This document shows positions 1 through 7,958 of a stretch of 64,000 bases of DNA, in pieces. Made by a program: the position numbers and the translations under genes. Origin of the DNA: Geomonas subterranea (GTDB lineage: Bacteria; Desulfobacterota; Desulfuromonadia; Geobacterales; Geobacteraceae); contig NZ_CP077683.1 in assembly GCF_019063845.1 (NCBI RefSeq), forward strand, positions 310,001 through 374,000, in the 5' to 3' direction. A model generated the notes under the pieces. That model was not told where the DNA came from and did not search any database. It saw only the letters and a list, made by a program, of their open reading frames with translations. Each line of letters starts with the position of its first letter. The stretch's first letter is position 1.

Positions 1-200
1 ATGTTGTTCCCTTCGGTGAACCAGACTATCAGCCCGAACACCACCAGGAAGGCGGCAAAAAGGATGGCGCTGGAGCGCAGTGCCGCCGAGCGGTTGCGGT
101 GCGGATATTGGCCCTTGAGGTAAGACACTCTTCCTCCGACAGGATTGGTGGCGATGCGTTCCTCATCGGCAATGTGCCCGAAATGTTGAGCCCCGGTCAT
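1..200 (-). CDS. Unknown membrane protein, 5' part only
   Basis: The gene reads leftward out of the window, so only about 66 N-terminal residues are visible. They form a polar head of about 45 residues (starting MTGAQHFGHIADEE, with several His and Arg) followed by one hydrophobic segment (SSAILFAAFLVVFGLIVWF). The ATG at 198-200 is the only usable start; the frame closes upstream at a TGA without another ATG, GTG or TTG, and the ribosome site is weak (CCGGA). The family is not recognised. It may be a small single-pass inner-membrane protein. Confidence 0.55.
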   Translation of the reverse strand, partial: MTGAQHFGHIADEERIATNPVGGRVSYLKGQYPHRNRSAALRSSAILFAAFLVVFGLIVWFTEGNN

Positions 201-247
201 TCCGGCCGGGGCAACTTCATGATAATACCAGCAAAGAACTCTTACTC

Positions 248-287
248 AAACAAATGAGCCCGCCGTTGCCGGCGGGCTCATTTGTTT
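248..287 (-). terminator. Rho-independent terminator after glutamate dehydrogenase
   Basis: A perfect stem of about 17 bp (core CAAATGAGCCCGCC paired with GGCGGGCTCATTTG, 6-nt loop) lies 65 bp past the stop of the leftward dehydrogenase gene. T-rich stretches flank both sides, so it could work in either direction. Confidence 0.8.
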
Positions 288-351
288 GTTGGATCAGCGC
301 CTGTCCCTCACCTGCGCCCCTTTCCCGGAGGGGGAGGAAACGAGGATGGTG

Positions 352-3315
352 TCAGGCGGCGAAGTTGCGGTCGATGTGCAGCCTCAGGATGTCCTCGAAC
401 TCGGTCTCCTGGTCGCCCCGGTACACCATGGAGGAGCCGAGTTCCGCGGCGAGGATGGCGCAGAGGTACTTCTGCGGGAGGGTGCCGATCCTGCGGCGGT
501 AAAGCGCCTTTTCCGCCACCAGCGCCGGGAGGTGCGCCAGGATAACCCGGCGGAACGGGGCCTGTCCCAGGAGTTCCGGCCTCCCCTGGAAGAACCGGAA
601 CAGGCGCGCGTAGTGTCCGTTGATCTCGGTGCTGATGGCGTCGGAGATCTCGGTGCAGGGGAGGGCCGGGTTCTCGCGGTGGCGCTTGAGGATGAGCCTT
701 GCCTCGTCGGCCGCCCGTTTCTCCAGTATGGAGATGACGCCGGCGACGTACTCCTCCTTCTCGGCCAGGAACTCGCTGTCCTTCATGAGGAGGTTGGCGA
801 TGATCTCGTAGGAGGAGGAGATCACGCCGCACTTGTTGGCGGAGGCGTCGCGCATGATGATGACGCCCCGTTTTTGCAGCGACATCCGCGCCTGCGGGGT
901 GATGAAGGAGTTGGCCCCCTCGATGATGGCCCGCGCGGAGGGGGTGCCGTCGGGGAGGAAGAAGCGCTCCCAGTTGCCGGCGTCGATCGTCTCCGGGCGG
1001 CCGCCGCCGGGGATGAAGAGGTCGGCCTGCGTGGTGAAGACGAGGTCCCCGAACTCGCGCGAGAACTCGTCGATGGAGATCCACTGCTCGCTGAGGGCGC
1101 CGCTCCCCATGGTCACCTTGCGGTACAGGGTCTTCAGCCCCTCGGTCCTGCTGCCGCTTCTAAAGAGCATGAAGCCCCCTTCGTGCAGCGCCTGCGGGTT
1201 GAAGCCGTCCAGGTCCTCGCGCAACAGGATGCGCCCCAGTTCCTCGTGGCGCGCCCCCTGCGGGTCGAAAAGCGCCGCCGTCCCGTCGAGGATCAGGCGG
1301 ATCTGCATCCTCGGGTAGCGCTCCAGCATGATGCGCATGGCGTTCCCCGCCACGTCCCCGTTGGGGCCGCCGGTGAACTTCACGCTGAAGGGATCGTTCA
1401 CCATGTCGATGCCGAGGCCGGCCATGGTGATCTCCGCGAAGCGGACCACGCCGGTGGAGGTGACGCCGAACTCCTTGTGGTTGATCCCCACGTTCTTGCT
1501 GGACATGATGCCGATCCCGAGCAGGTAGCCGCGCTCCTTGGAGATGCGGGCGATGCTCTCGATCATGGCGTCATGCATGTTCTCGTCCGGCCCGAGCTCG
1601 ATCGGCTCGTCCTCGCGGTAGTAGTCCACCACCGCCGGGAGTTTCGCCACGCCGTTTCCGGTCACGAAGATGTCCAAAAAGGCGTTGGCGACGCCGTACT
1701 GCAGCTTGTACAGGCGCAGCACCTCCTGGTCGCGCTCCCCGCTTCGCTGCAGGTCCCCCGCGTCGAGGATCAGCACCAGCTTCGATCCCCCCTCGTAGAT
1801 GTCCTTGTTCTTCAGGTGCTGGGTGTGGGCGAGGACGAAGTTCTCCCGGAAGATGGTGTTGGCGTTGGTGATGAAGTCGTCGCCGTTTCTGGCGATGACG
1901 GTGCGCCAGCCGCCGCGGGCGATGTCCGAGAAGCCGATGTGGTAGCCGAAACCGAAGCGGCTGAAGAAGAAGGTGACCCGGAAGGGGAGGGCGGACGGGA
2001 GATCCGAGGTGAAGTCGCTGCCCAGCTCGGTCAGGTAGGAGGGGTCGAGCCTGAAGGCGAGCGCCTGCTTCTCGAGGACGTAGAAGTTGGTCTTCAGTGT
2101 GTGCTTGATGAAGATGAGGCAGCAGCGGAAGATGGCGCGGCGCACCTCGTCCAGGTAGCGGTGCCCGGTGTTGTAGTCGGCGACCACACGCTCGGTTTCC
2201 TCCAGCTTGGCCGCGTAAAGGGGCTCGCGCTCGGCCACGGCCGGATCGAAGCGGACCGAGAAGAGTTCGGCCAACTGCAGGGCGATCTCGGGGTGCGAGA
2301 AGAAGGCGCTCTTCACGTCGTCCAGGCCGAAGCGGTCCGGCTGGTTGTGGGCGAGGTTCGTGTGGGTAAAGGCGATGAAGGCGTTGATGAGCGACCCCTC
2401 CCTGCCGCTGAAGGTACCCTTGGTGACGAAGTCGCGGTAGGCGATGGAGGTGGTGGCGAGGATCTGGGTGTTGCACAGCTCGTCCTTGAGCCGGCTGAAC
2501 AGCTCGCTGCCGCGGGAGAGCACCTCGCCGTCGCGGCGGCGCACGTAGAAGGTCCCCAGGAAGTAGGGGTGGTTGCCGTTGGAGATGGTGAGGCAGTAGG
2601 CGCGGTTCACGCCGAGGTCCAGGCGGTTGAAGACCTCCATCACCTGGAGCAGGAAGTCGTTTTGCGGCGGGTTGCCGACCGCGAAGTGGATGCGGGATTC
2701 ACGCCCTCCCTCCATCTCCTCGACGTCCAGGTGGAGCCCCCCGGCCTTCACCCCCTTCTGGTAGAGGTTCAGCACCTGGGCCACCCGCTCGGGCCAGGCC
2801 ATGCGCACGTACTTCTCGTTGTTGAGCCAGACCATGCGCAGCAGGCGGTCCAGTTCGCCCATGGCGAAGTCGGGGTAGCTCTTGCGGAGTGCCGAAGCGA
2901 CCCTGGCGCGGATGGCGGTGGGGATCTCCACCGTCCCCCCGTCCAGTATCTCCTTGTTGGTCCTGCGGTCGAACTCGAAGCGCTGGATCTCCAGGGTGCG
3001 GTCCGTCCCGGGCAGCGGGCTCTCGGAGTGGGCGATCATGGCGTAGGATATCTCACGCTCCGGGATGCGGCGCAGCGTGTCGTAGAGGGAACCCGGGACG
3101 TTGGGGAGCGCCTGGATCAGGCATTTCTCCCGGTCGGAGAGCACCAGTCGGCGGTTTTCGGCGAGGCTTCCCATCTCGCGTTCCAGCATGGCCATCGCCG
3201 CGGGCTCGTCCTTCATGGCGATGAAGAAGTACGGGGGGAACTGTTCCATGAGCCAGGCACGGTTGTCGATCGTTGCGGCGCTCAGTCTCTTGAATGCTGC
3301 GGTGTTCGTTTTCAT
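352..3315 (-). CDS. NAD-specific glutamate dehydrogenase, large type (987 aa)
   Basis: Catalyses reversible NAD-linked oxidative deamination of glutamate to 2-oxoglutarate and ammonium in the cytoplasm. The C-terminal half carries the Glu/Leu/Phe/Val dehydrogenase core: SDIARGGWRT, EGGSKLVL (substrate lysine region), the NAD-binding GGPNGDVAGNAM, and EGANSFITPQAR. The roughly 400-residue N-terminal region is the regulatory extension of large GDHs. At 987 aa it is close to the 115-kDa class and much shorter than the 180-kDa class. The ATG at 3315 follows a GGGAG ribosome site. The gene is monocistronic, with its own terminator downstream. An uninterrupted antisense frame covers almost all of it and is only a codon-bias shadow. 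Confidence 0.92.
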   Translation of the reverse strand: MKTNTAAFKRLSAATIDNRAWLMEQFPPYFFIAMKDEPAAMAMLEREMGSLAENRRLVLSDREKCLIQALPNVPGSLYDTLRRIPEREISYAMIAHSESPLPGTDRTLEIQRFEFDRRTNKEILDGGTVEIPTAIRARVASALRKSYPDFAMGELDRLLRMVWLNNEKYVRMAWPERVAQVLNLYQKGVKAGGLHLDVEEMEGGRESRIHFAVGNPPQNDFLLQVMEVFNRLDLGVNRAYCLTISNGNHPYFLGTFYVRRRDGEVLSRGSELFSRLKDELCNTQILATTSIAYRDFVTKGTFSGREGSLINAFIAFTHTNLAHNQPDRFGLDDVKSAFFSHPEIALQLAELFSVRFDPAVAEREPLYAAKLEETERVVADYNTGHRYLDEVRRAIFRCCLIFIKHTLKTNFYVLEKQALAFRLDPSYLTELGSDFTSDLPSALPFRVTFFFSRFGFGYHIGFSDIARGGWRTVIARNGDDFITNANTIFRENFVLAHTQHLKNKDIYEGGSKLVLILDAGDLQRSGERDQEVLRLYKLQYGVANAFLDIFVTGNGVAKLPAVVDYYREDEPIELGPDENMHDAMIESIARISKERGYLLGIGIMSSKNVGINHKEFGVTSTGVVRFAEITMAGLGIDMVNDPFSVKFTGGPNGDVAGNAMRIMLERYPRMQIRLILDGTAALFDPQGARHEELGRILLREDLDGFNPQALHEGGFMLFRSGSRTEGLKTLYRKVTMGSGALSEQWISIDEFSREFGDLVFTTQADLFIPGGGRPETIDAGNWERFFLPDGTPSARAIIEGANSFITPQARMSLQKRGVIIMRDASANKCGVISSSYEIIANLLMKDSEFLAEKEEYVAGVISILEKRAADEARLILKRHRENPALPCTEISDAISTEINGHYARLFRFFQGRPELLGQAPFRRVILAHLPALVAEKALYRRRIGTLPQKYLCAILAAELGSSMVYRGDQETEFEDILRLHIDRNFAA

Positions 3316-3334
3316 TGCTCGTTGCTCCCTGTGA

Positions 3335-3499
3335 AGGCGGGCGAATGGTTATTCGCCACTTGTGTATTTCCTGTGGTGGTGAGCTGTTGTAGGGGCAAAT
3401 AATTATTTGCCCAGCACCATTGCCCGATCACTGCCGATGGCGAGAGACGCCGAGGTGACAGATGCGGTAAAGGCGGGCGAATGATCATTCGCCCCTACA
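3335..3499. repeat. Three dispersed GGCGAAT-type palindromes
   Basis: The gap between the dehydrogenase and the Dcu carrier holds three copies of the palindrome found throughout this window, at about 3335-3360, 3390-3413 and 3471-3499. The last contains GGGCGAATGATCATTCGCCC followed by CTACA, the same edge as in the large array at 5.4-6.4 kb. The stem arms are conserved while the centre varies (GGTTATTC, AATTATTT, GATCATTC). No transposase is adjacent. They are probably REP-like elements. Confidence 0.75.
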
Positions 3500-3520
3500 G
3501 GTTTGTCGTCAGTTTTCTCC

Positions 3521-5161
3521 CTAGAACATCAGCTTCACCAGCAGGAACCCGATGCCGATGGACGAGAAGGTGGCGACCAGCCCCGGGATCATGAAGCTGT
3601 GGTTCAACACGTAGCGCCCGATACCGGTGGTGCCGGTACGGTCGAAGTTGATGGCGGCGACCACGGTCGGGTAGTTGGGGATGAAGAAGTAGCCGTTAAC
3701 CGCCGGGAACATGGCGATCAGAAACGGCGCCGGGATGCCGAGGCTTATCCCCAGCGGCATGAGCGCCCGGACCGTCGCGGCCTGGCTGTAGAGCAGGATG
3801 GAGAGGACGAAGAGCGCGAAGGCGAAGAGCCAGGGGGCGGTGGTGACCATCCCCTTGATGGAGCCGCTCAGAAACTCCATGTTCCCCTGGAAGAAGGTGT
3901 CACCCATCCAGGCGATGCCGAAGATGGCGATGACCGCCTGGATGCCGGCGATGAACACGCTCCCCTCGACCACGCGGGAGACCTTCACCTTGCACAAAAG
4001 GAGCATGAGCGCCGCGATGGTCAGCATGACGATCTCGATCACATGCGGCATCCCCATCTTCTCCTTGTTCTGGGCGGGGCGCTTGTCGTCGAACTTCACG
4101 ACGTGGTAGCCAAACGGAGTCTTGATGACCTCGGTGAGGTCGCCCGGCTTTTTCAGCTTGGCGCAGGCCTTCTCGAACTCGGGGATCATCTTACCCTTTG
4201 CCTGCCAGCCGAGGTCGCCGCCGGCCGTCGCGGTGGCGTCGATGGAGCACTGTTTGGCGACGTCGGAGAAGTTGCCGCCCGATTTCAACTGGGCGAGCAC
4301 CTGCTTCGCCTCGGTCTCGCTTTTCACCACGATATGGCTGATCCTGGTGTCGCTTCCCACGCTCCACTCCGGGCGCAGTTGCGGGAAGGAGCCGAAGAGC
4401 ACCACGAGGATGGTTCCCACCAGGAACAGGGCCACCGCAACCTTGGCGCTCGCCGGCGTGTTTTTGATCGCCTCGTTCACCTTGGCGCTGTCCGCGCCCG
4501 CGTTACGCGGAGGAGGAACCACCCCTTCCTGCAGGCGCTTTTGGTATTCCGGATCCTTGTCGAGGTCCTTGCCGAGCTTGTTGGAGACGAAGGCGGCGAT
4601 GATGACGCCGATCAGGGTGGAGGGGATACAGACCTTCAGGATGTCGATTAGTTCCACGTTGAAGCCGAACTTGGCGGCCGAGCCGCCGAGCAGTCCCAGC
4701 AGAGCCACGGTCGCGGCCGCGATGGGGCTAGCCGTGATGGCCTGTTGGGACGCGATCACCGAGATCGACATGGGGCGTTCCGGGCGGACGCCGGTCTCGC
4801 GCGCCACCTCGGCGATGACCGGGAGCACCGAGTAGGCCACGTGCCCCGTGCCCGCGAACAGGGTGAAGAAGTAGGTGACCATCGGGCCCAGGAAGGTGAT
4901 GCGGTCCGGGTTGTTCCTGAGAATTCTTTCCGCGAGGGAGACCAGGTAGTCGAGCCCCCCTGCCGCCTGCAGAACGCCAGCGGCCGTGACCACCGCGGCG
5001 ATCATCAGCATCACGTCGATGGGGGGCGCGGTCGGCTGCAGGTGGAAGAGGAAGGTGAGGACGGCGAGGCCGAGCCCTCCCATGACGCCCAGGCCGATGC
5101 CGCCCAGCCGGGCTCCGACGAAGATAGCTGCCAATACCACTACGAATTCTAGCCAGAACAT
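3521..5161 (-). CDS. Dcu-family C4-dicarboxylate carrier with inserted parvulin (PpiC) domain
   Basis: An inner-membrane exchanger or uptake carrier for fumarate, succinate and malate. The start at MFWLEFVVVL (ATG 5159-5161) is chosen because it aligns with E. coli DcuA and has AGGGGAG upstream; an in-frame ATG 12 codons earlier lacks support. The protein is about 546 aa, against 430-450 for ordinary DcuA/B. The surplus is a block at residues about 272-361 with a PpiC signature (ISHIVVKSE, GGNFSDVAKQ, GGDLGWQ, PFGYHVVKFDDKR) placed between two transmembrane helices, where DcuA has a short loop. By the positive-inside rule (Lys/Arg-rich loop KLGKDLDKD one helix earlier) the insert is probably periplasmic. 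It is flanked by dispersed palindromes. Confidence 0.9.
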   Translation of the reverse strand: MFWLEFVVVLAAIFVGARLGGIGLGVMGGLGLAVLTFLFHLQPTAPPIDVMLMIAAVVTAAGVLQAAGGLDYLVSLAERILRNNPDRITFLGPMVTYFFTLFAGTGHVAYSVLPVIAEVARETGVRPERPMSISVIASQQAITASPIAAATVALLGLLGGSAAKFGFNVELIDILKVCIPSTLIGVIIAAFVSNKLGKDLDKDPEYQKRLQEGVVPPPRNAGADSAKVNEAIKNTPASAKVAVALFLVGTILVVLFGSFPQLRPEWSVGSDTRISHIVVKSETEAKQVLAQLKSGGNFSDVAKQCSIDATATAGGDLGWQAKGKMIPEFEKACAKLKKPGDLTEVIKTPFGYHVVKFDDKRPAQNKEKMGMPHVIEIVMLTIAALMLLLCKVKVSRVVEGSVFIAGIQAVIAIFGIAWMGDTFFQGNMEFLSGSIKGMVTTAPWLFAFALFVLSILLYSQAATVRALMPLGISLGIPAPFLIAMFPAVNGYFFIPNYPTVVAAINFDRTGTTGIGRYVLNHSFMIPGLVATFSSIGIGFLLVKLMF

Positions 5162-5436
5162 GATGATTCTCCCCTCTGAGATGGTCGGGCGTTGCATCGC
5201 CCACGGCGGTTACATAGCATCGGTGATGCCAGGAAGGGCGCCGGGAAGAAAATAGCGGAGAAACGGCTGGTTGTCGTGGCAACTGGAGGGCGCTGGCCCT
5301 CGTGAGGGGTATGCCGCAGGTAATAGGGGGGAAGGTGTAAGCGAGGAATGATGAGCAACTTCGGCCGGTTAGGGCGATGTATGACAATCGGCATACTATG
5401 CCCGGGAGCATACCCCTTGTGTTGCGTTGTTCCGGT
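5162..5436. other. Intergenic stretch upstream of the dcu gene
   Basis: About 275 bp contain the ribosome site and presumably the promoter of the leftward carrier gene. I see no coding frame with support, no clear -10/-35 pair and no hairpin that stands out. Confidence 0.5.
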
Positions 5437-6445
5437 GAGGCGGGCGAATGGTTATTCGCCCATACAAGGACAGATGTCGCAGACAACCAAAACGCAGGTG
5501 GGCTGAGGACCTGTTGGGGGCGAATAATCATTCGCCCCTACATGGACAGATGTCGCAGACGACCAAAAACGCAGGTGGGGAGACGACCTGTTGGGGGCGA
5601 ATAATCATTCGCCCCTACAAGGACAGATGTCGCAGACAACCAAAACGTAGGTGGGGCGACGACCTGTTGGGGTCGAATAATCATTCGCCCCTACATGGAC
5701 AGATGCCGCAGACAACCAAAACATAGGTGGGGACGACCTGTTGGGGGCGAATAATCATTCGCCCCTACAAGGACAGATGTCGCAGACAACCAAAACGCAG
5801 GTGGGGCGACGACCTGTTGGGGGCGAATAATCATTCGCCCCTACATGGACAGATGCCGCAGACAACCAAAACGTAGGTGGGGACGACCTGTTGGGGGCGA
5901 ATAATCATTCGCCCCTACAAGGACAGATGTTGCAGACAACCAAAACGCAGGTGGGGCGAGGACCTGTTGGGGGCGAATAATCATTCGCCCCTACAAGGAC
6001 AGATGTCGCAGACAACCAAAAACGCAGGTGGGGCGAGGACCTGTTGGGGGCGAATAATCATTCGCCCCTACAAGGACAGATGTTGCAGACAACCAAAAAG
6101 GTAGGTGGGGCGACGACCAGTTGGGGGCGAATAATCATTCGCCCCTACATGGACAGATGTCGCAGACAACCAAAACATAGGTGGGGACGACCTGTTGGGG
6201 GCGAATAATCATTCGCCCCTACAAGGACAGATGTTGCAGACAACCAAAAAGGTAGGTGGGGCGAGGACCTGTTGGGGGCGAATAATCATTCGCCCCTACA
6301 TGGACAGATGCCGCAGACAACCAAAACGTAGGTGGGGACGACCTGTTGGGGGCGAATAATCATTCGCCCCTACATGGACAGATGTCGCAGACAACCAAAA
6401 CGTAGGTGGGGACGACCTGTAGGGGCGAATAATCATTCGCCCCCC
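5437..6445. repeat. Tandem array of about 13 units of 74-78 bp, each with a palindrome
   Basis: Fourteen copies of the palindrome GGCGAATAATCATTCGCC start at about 5442, 5520, 5597, 5673, 5747, 5823, 5897, 5973, 6050, 6127, 6201, 6278, 6352 and 6424. The spacer between copies is itself conserved (ACAGATGTCGCAGACAACCA, then GGTGGGGCGACGACCTGTTG), so this is not a CRISPR array. Units fall into two subtypes: 'acaagg...gggcgacgacc' (longer) and 'acatgg...ggggacgacc' (shorter). They largely alternate, which points to growth by duplicating two-unit blocks. Short ORFs through the array are artefacts of its periodicity. It sits 100 bp past the stop of the leftward response-regulator gene and upstream of the dcu gene. 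Confidence 0.9.
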
Positions 6446-6545
6446 GAAATGGCCTAACGGTGCCGCTGCAGGCATGCGGGACTGCCCCTCGTCATCTAAC
6501 TGTTCCCACGCGTACCCTGCGCGAAAACCCCTTTTCATATCGCCC

Positions 6546-7958
6546 CTAACCCCGCTGCTGCTTCAACCTCTTGCTCAGCGTGGGCTGCGACACCCCCAAA
6601 AGCCTGGCCGCGATGGACTGGTTCCCCTCCGCACGCCGTACCGCCTCGGCCACCAGGAGATCGATCGCCTCCGTGAACCCGGGGAGCCGCTCCACGCCGA
6701 AGAAAGGGTTCTCCGAAGGCTCCGACGGCTGCTCCGCGGCCGACTGCACCGGGCGCTCGCCGATGGCGCGCACGAACGCCTCCATGGAAAGGACCCCCCC
6801 CTGGTGCAGGCTCACCGCGTCGTAGACCATCGCCTTCAACTCGCGCACGTTGCCGGGGAAATCGTAGGTGGAAAGGAGCACGGTGAGCTCTTTCGGGAGG
6901 GTCGGCTTCTTCTTGCCGAACTCCCTGGCGGCCAGCTCCAGGAAGTGATCCAATAGCAGCGGCAGGTCCTCCTTCCTCTTCCTCAAGGGGGGGATGTGCA
7001 GGTGATGCGCCCGCAGCCGGTAGTAGAGATCCTTTCTGAACTCCCCCGCCGCCTGCCGCGCCGCCAGGTCCTGGTGCGTCGCCACCACCACGCGCGCCCG
7101 GATGCGGCGCGGGCGGTCGCTGCCGATCGGGTAGTATTCCCCCTCCTGTAACAGCCGCAGGAGCTTCACCTGGGAGCTCAGGCTCAGGTCCCCGATCTCG
7201 TCCAGGAAGAGGGTCCCGTCGGCTGCCTGCTCGATCATCCCCTTTCGCGCCTCGGCCGCGCCGGTATAGGCGCCCTTGACGTGCCCGAACAGGGTGTCCG
7301 AAACCATGGCATCGTCGAGCCCCGCCACGTTCACCGCCACCAGCTCCCCCTTGCGCCCCGACAGCCGGTGCAGCGCCGCCACGATGAGCTCCTTACCCAC
7401 GCCGCTTTCTCCCGTCACGAGGATCGGTTGCGAGGAGAGGGCAACCGCCTCGACGTACTGGAAGATGGATCGCATCCCCTTGTCGCCGGTGACGATGTCG
7501 CCAAACGCCTCCGGGTGCTCGAGCCGGTCGTAGAGGAACCGGTTTCTCAGCTCCCGGTTCTCAAGCTGCAGTTCCTTCTCCCGGACCGCCCGCTTCACCC
7601 CCTTGACGATGCGCCCCTCCTCCGAGGTCTTCACGTAGTAGTCGAAGGCGCCGCTTCTCATGCAGTTCACCGCGGTCTCCAGCTGGTTCAGCCCGCTCAC
7701 GATGATCACCGTCACCTCGGGGTGCTCCTCGGCGATCCGCTCCAGGAGCTCTTCGCCGGAGAGATGCGGCATGGTGAGGTCGAGCAGCACCACGCCCACC
7801 GTCTGCTCCGCCATCATCTTCAGGGCCTCGCGGCTGTCCGCGCAGGTGAGGATGTTGGTGAGCCCGGCGCGCTCCAGGGTGATGCTCATGGAGTAGAGCC
7901 AGTCCGGTTCGTCGTCCACCAGCAGGATGCCAAAGGATGGGTAGAGGGTCGTGTTCAT
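6546..7958 (-). CDS. Sigma54-dependent response regulator (NtrC family)
   Basis: 470 aa. An N-terminal receiver (acidic pocket VDDEPD, phospho-acceptor Asp in VVLLDLTMP, switch Lys in YYVKTSEE) is followed by an AAA+ sigma54-interaction domain with Walker A GESGVGKE, a GAYTGA loop in place of GAFTGA, and Walker B GTLFLDEIGD. A C-terminal Fis-type helix-turn-helix follows (NQSIAARLLGVSQPTLSKRL). It should activate sigma54 promoters when phosphorylated by the kinase encoded just upstream, whose stop codon it overlaps by 4 bp (translational coupling). Targets cannot be read from the window. Confidence 0.93.
   Translation of the reverse strand: MNTTLYPSFGILLVDDEPDWLYSMSITLERAGLTNILTCADSREALKMMAEQTVGVVLLDLTMPHLSGEELLERIAEEHPEVTVIIVSGLNQLETAVNCMRSGAFDYYVKTSEEGRIVKGVKRAVREKELQLENRELRNRFLYDRLEHPEAFGDIVTGDKGMRSIFQYVEAVALSSQPILVTGESGVGKELIVAALHRLSGRKGELVAVNVAGLDDAMVSDTLFGHVKGAYTGAAEARKGMIEQAADGTLFLDEIGDLSLSSQVKLLRLLQEGEYYPIGSDRPRRIRARVVVATHQDLAARQAAGEFRKDLYYRLRAHHLHIPPLRKRKEDLPLLLDHFLELAAREFGKKKPTLPKELTVLLSTYDFPGNVRELKAMVYDAVSLHQGGVLSMEAFVRAIGERPVQSAAEQPSEPSENPFFGVERLPGFTEAIDLLVAEAVRRAEGNQSIAARLLGVSQPTLSKRLKQQRG

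Noticed and set aside
286-3402. A 1038-codon open frame on the plus strand opposite glutamate dehydrogenase
   Set aside because: It is antisense to a clear enzyme, is rich in Val, Gly, Asp, Glu and Leu with no domain pattern, and has no ribosome site. High-GC codon bias explains it. The same holds for the long antisense frames over icmF, the symporter and the acyl-CoA genes.
5448-6104. Short ORFs through the tandem array (RPYKDRCRRQPKR-type peptides)
   Set aside because: They arise from the repeat period and change frame between units; no start signals.
5437-6445. CRISPR array
   Set aside because: Repeat-like palindromes recur at regular spacing, but the sequence between them is conserved too, so there are no unique spacers and no cas genes are nearby.
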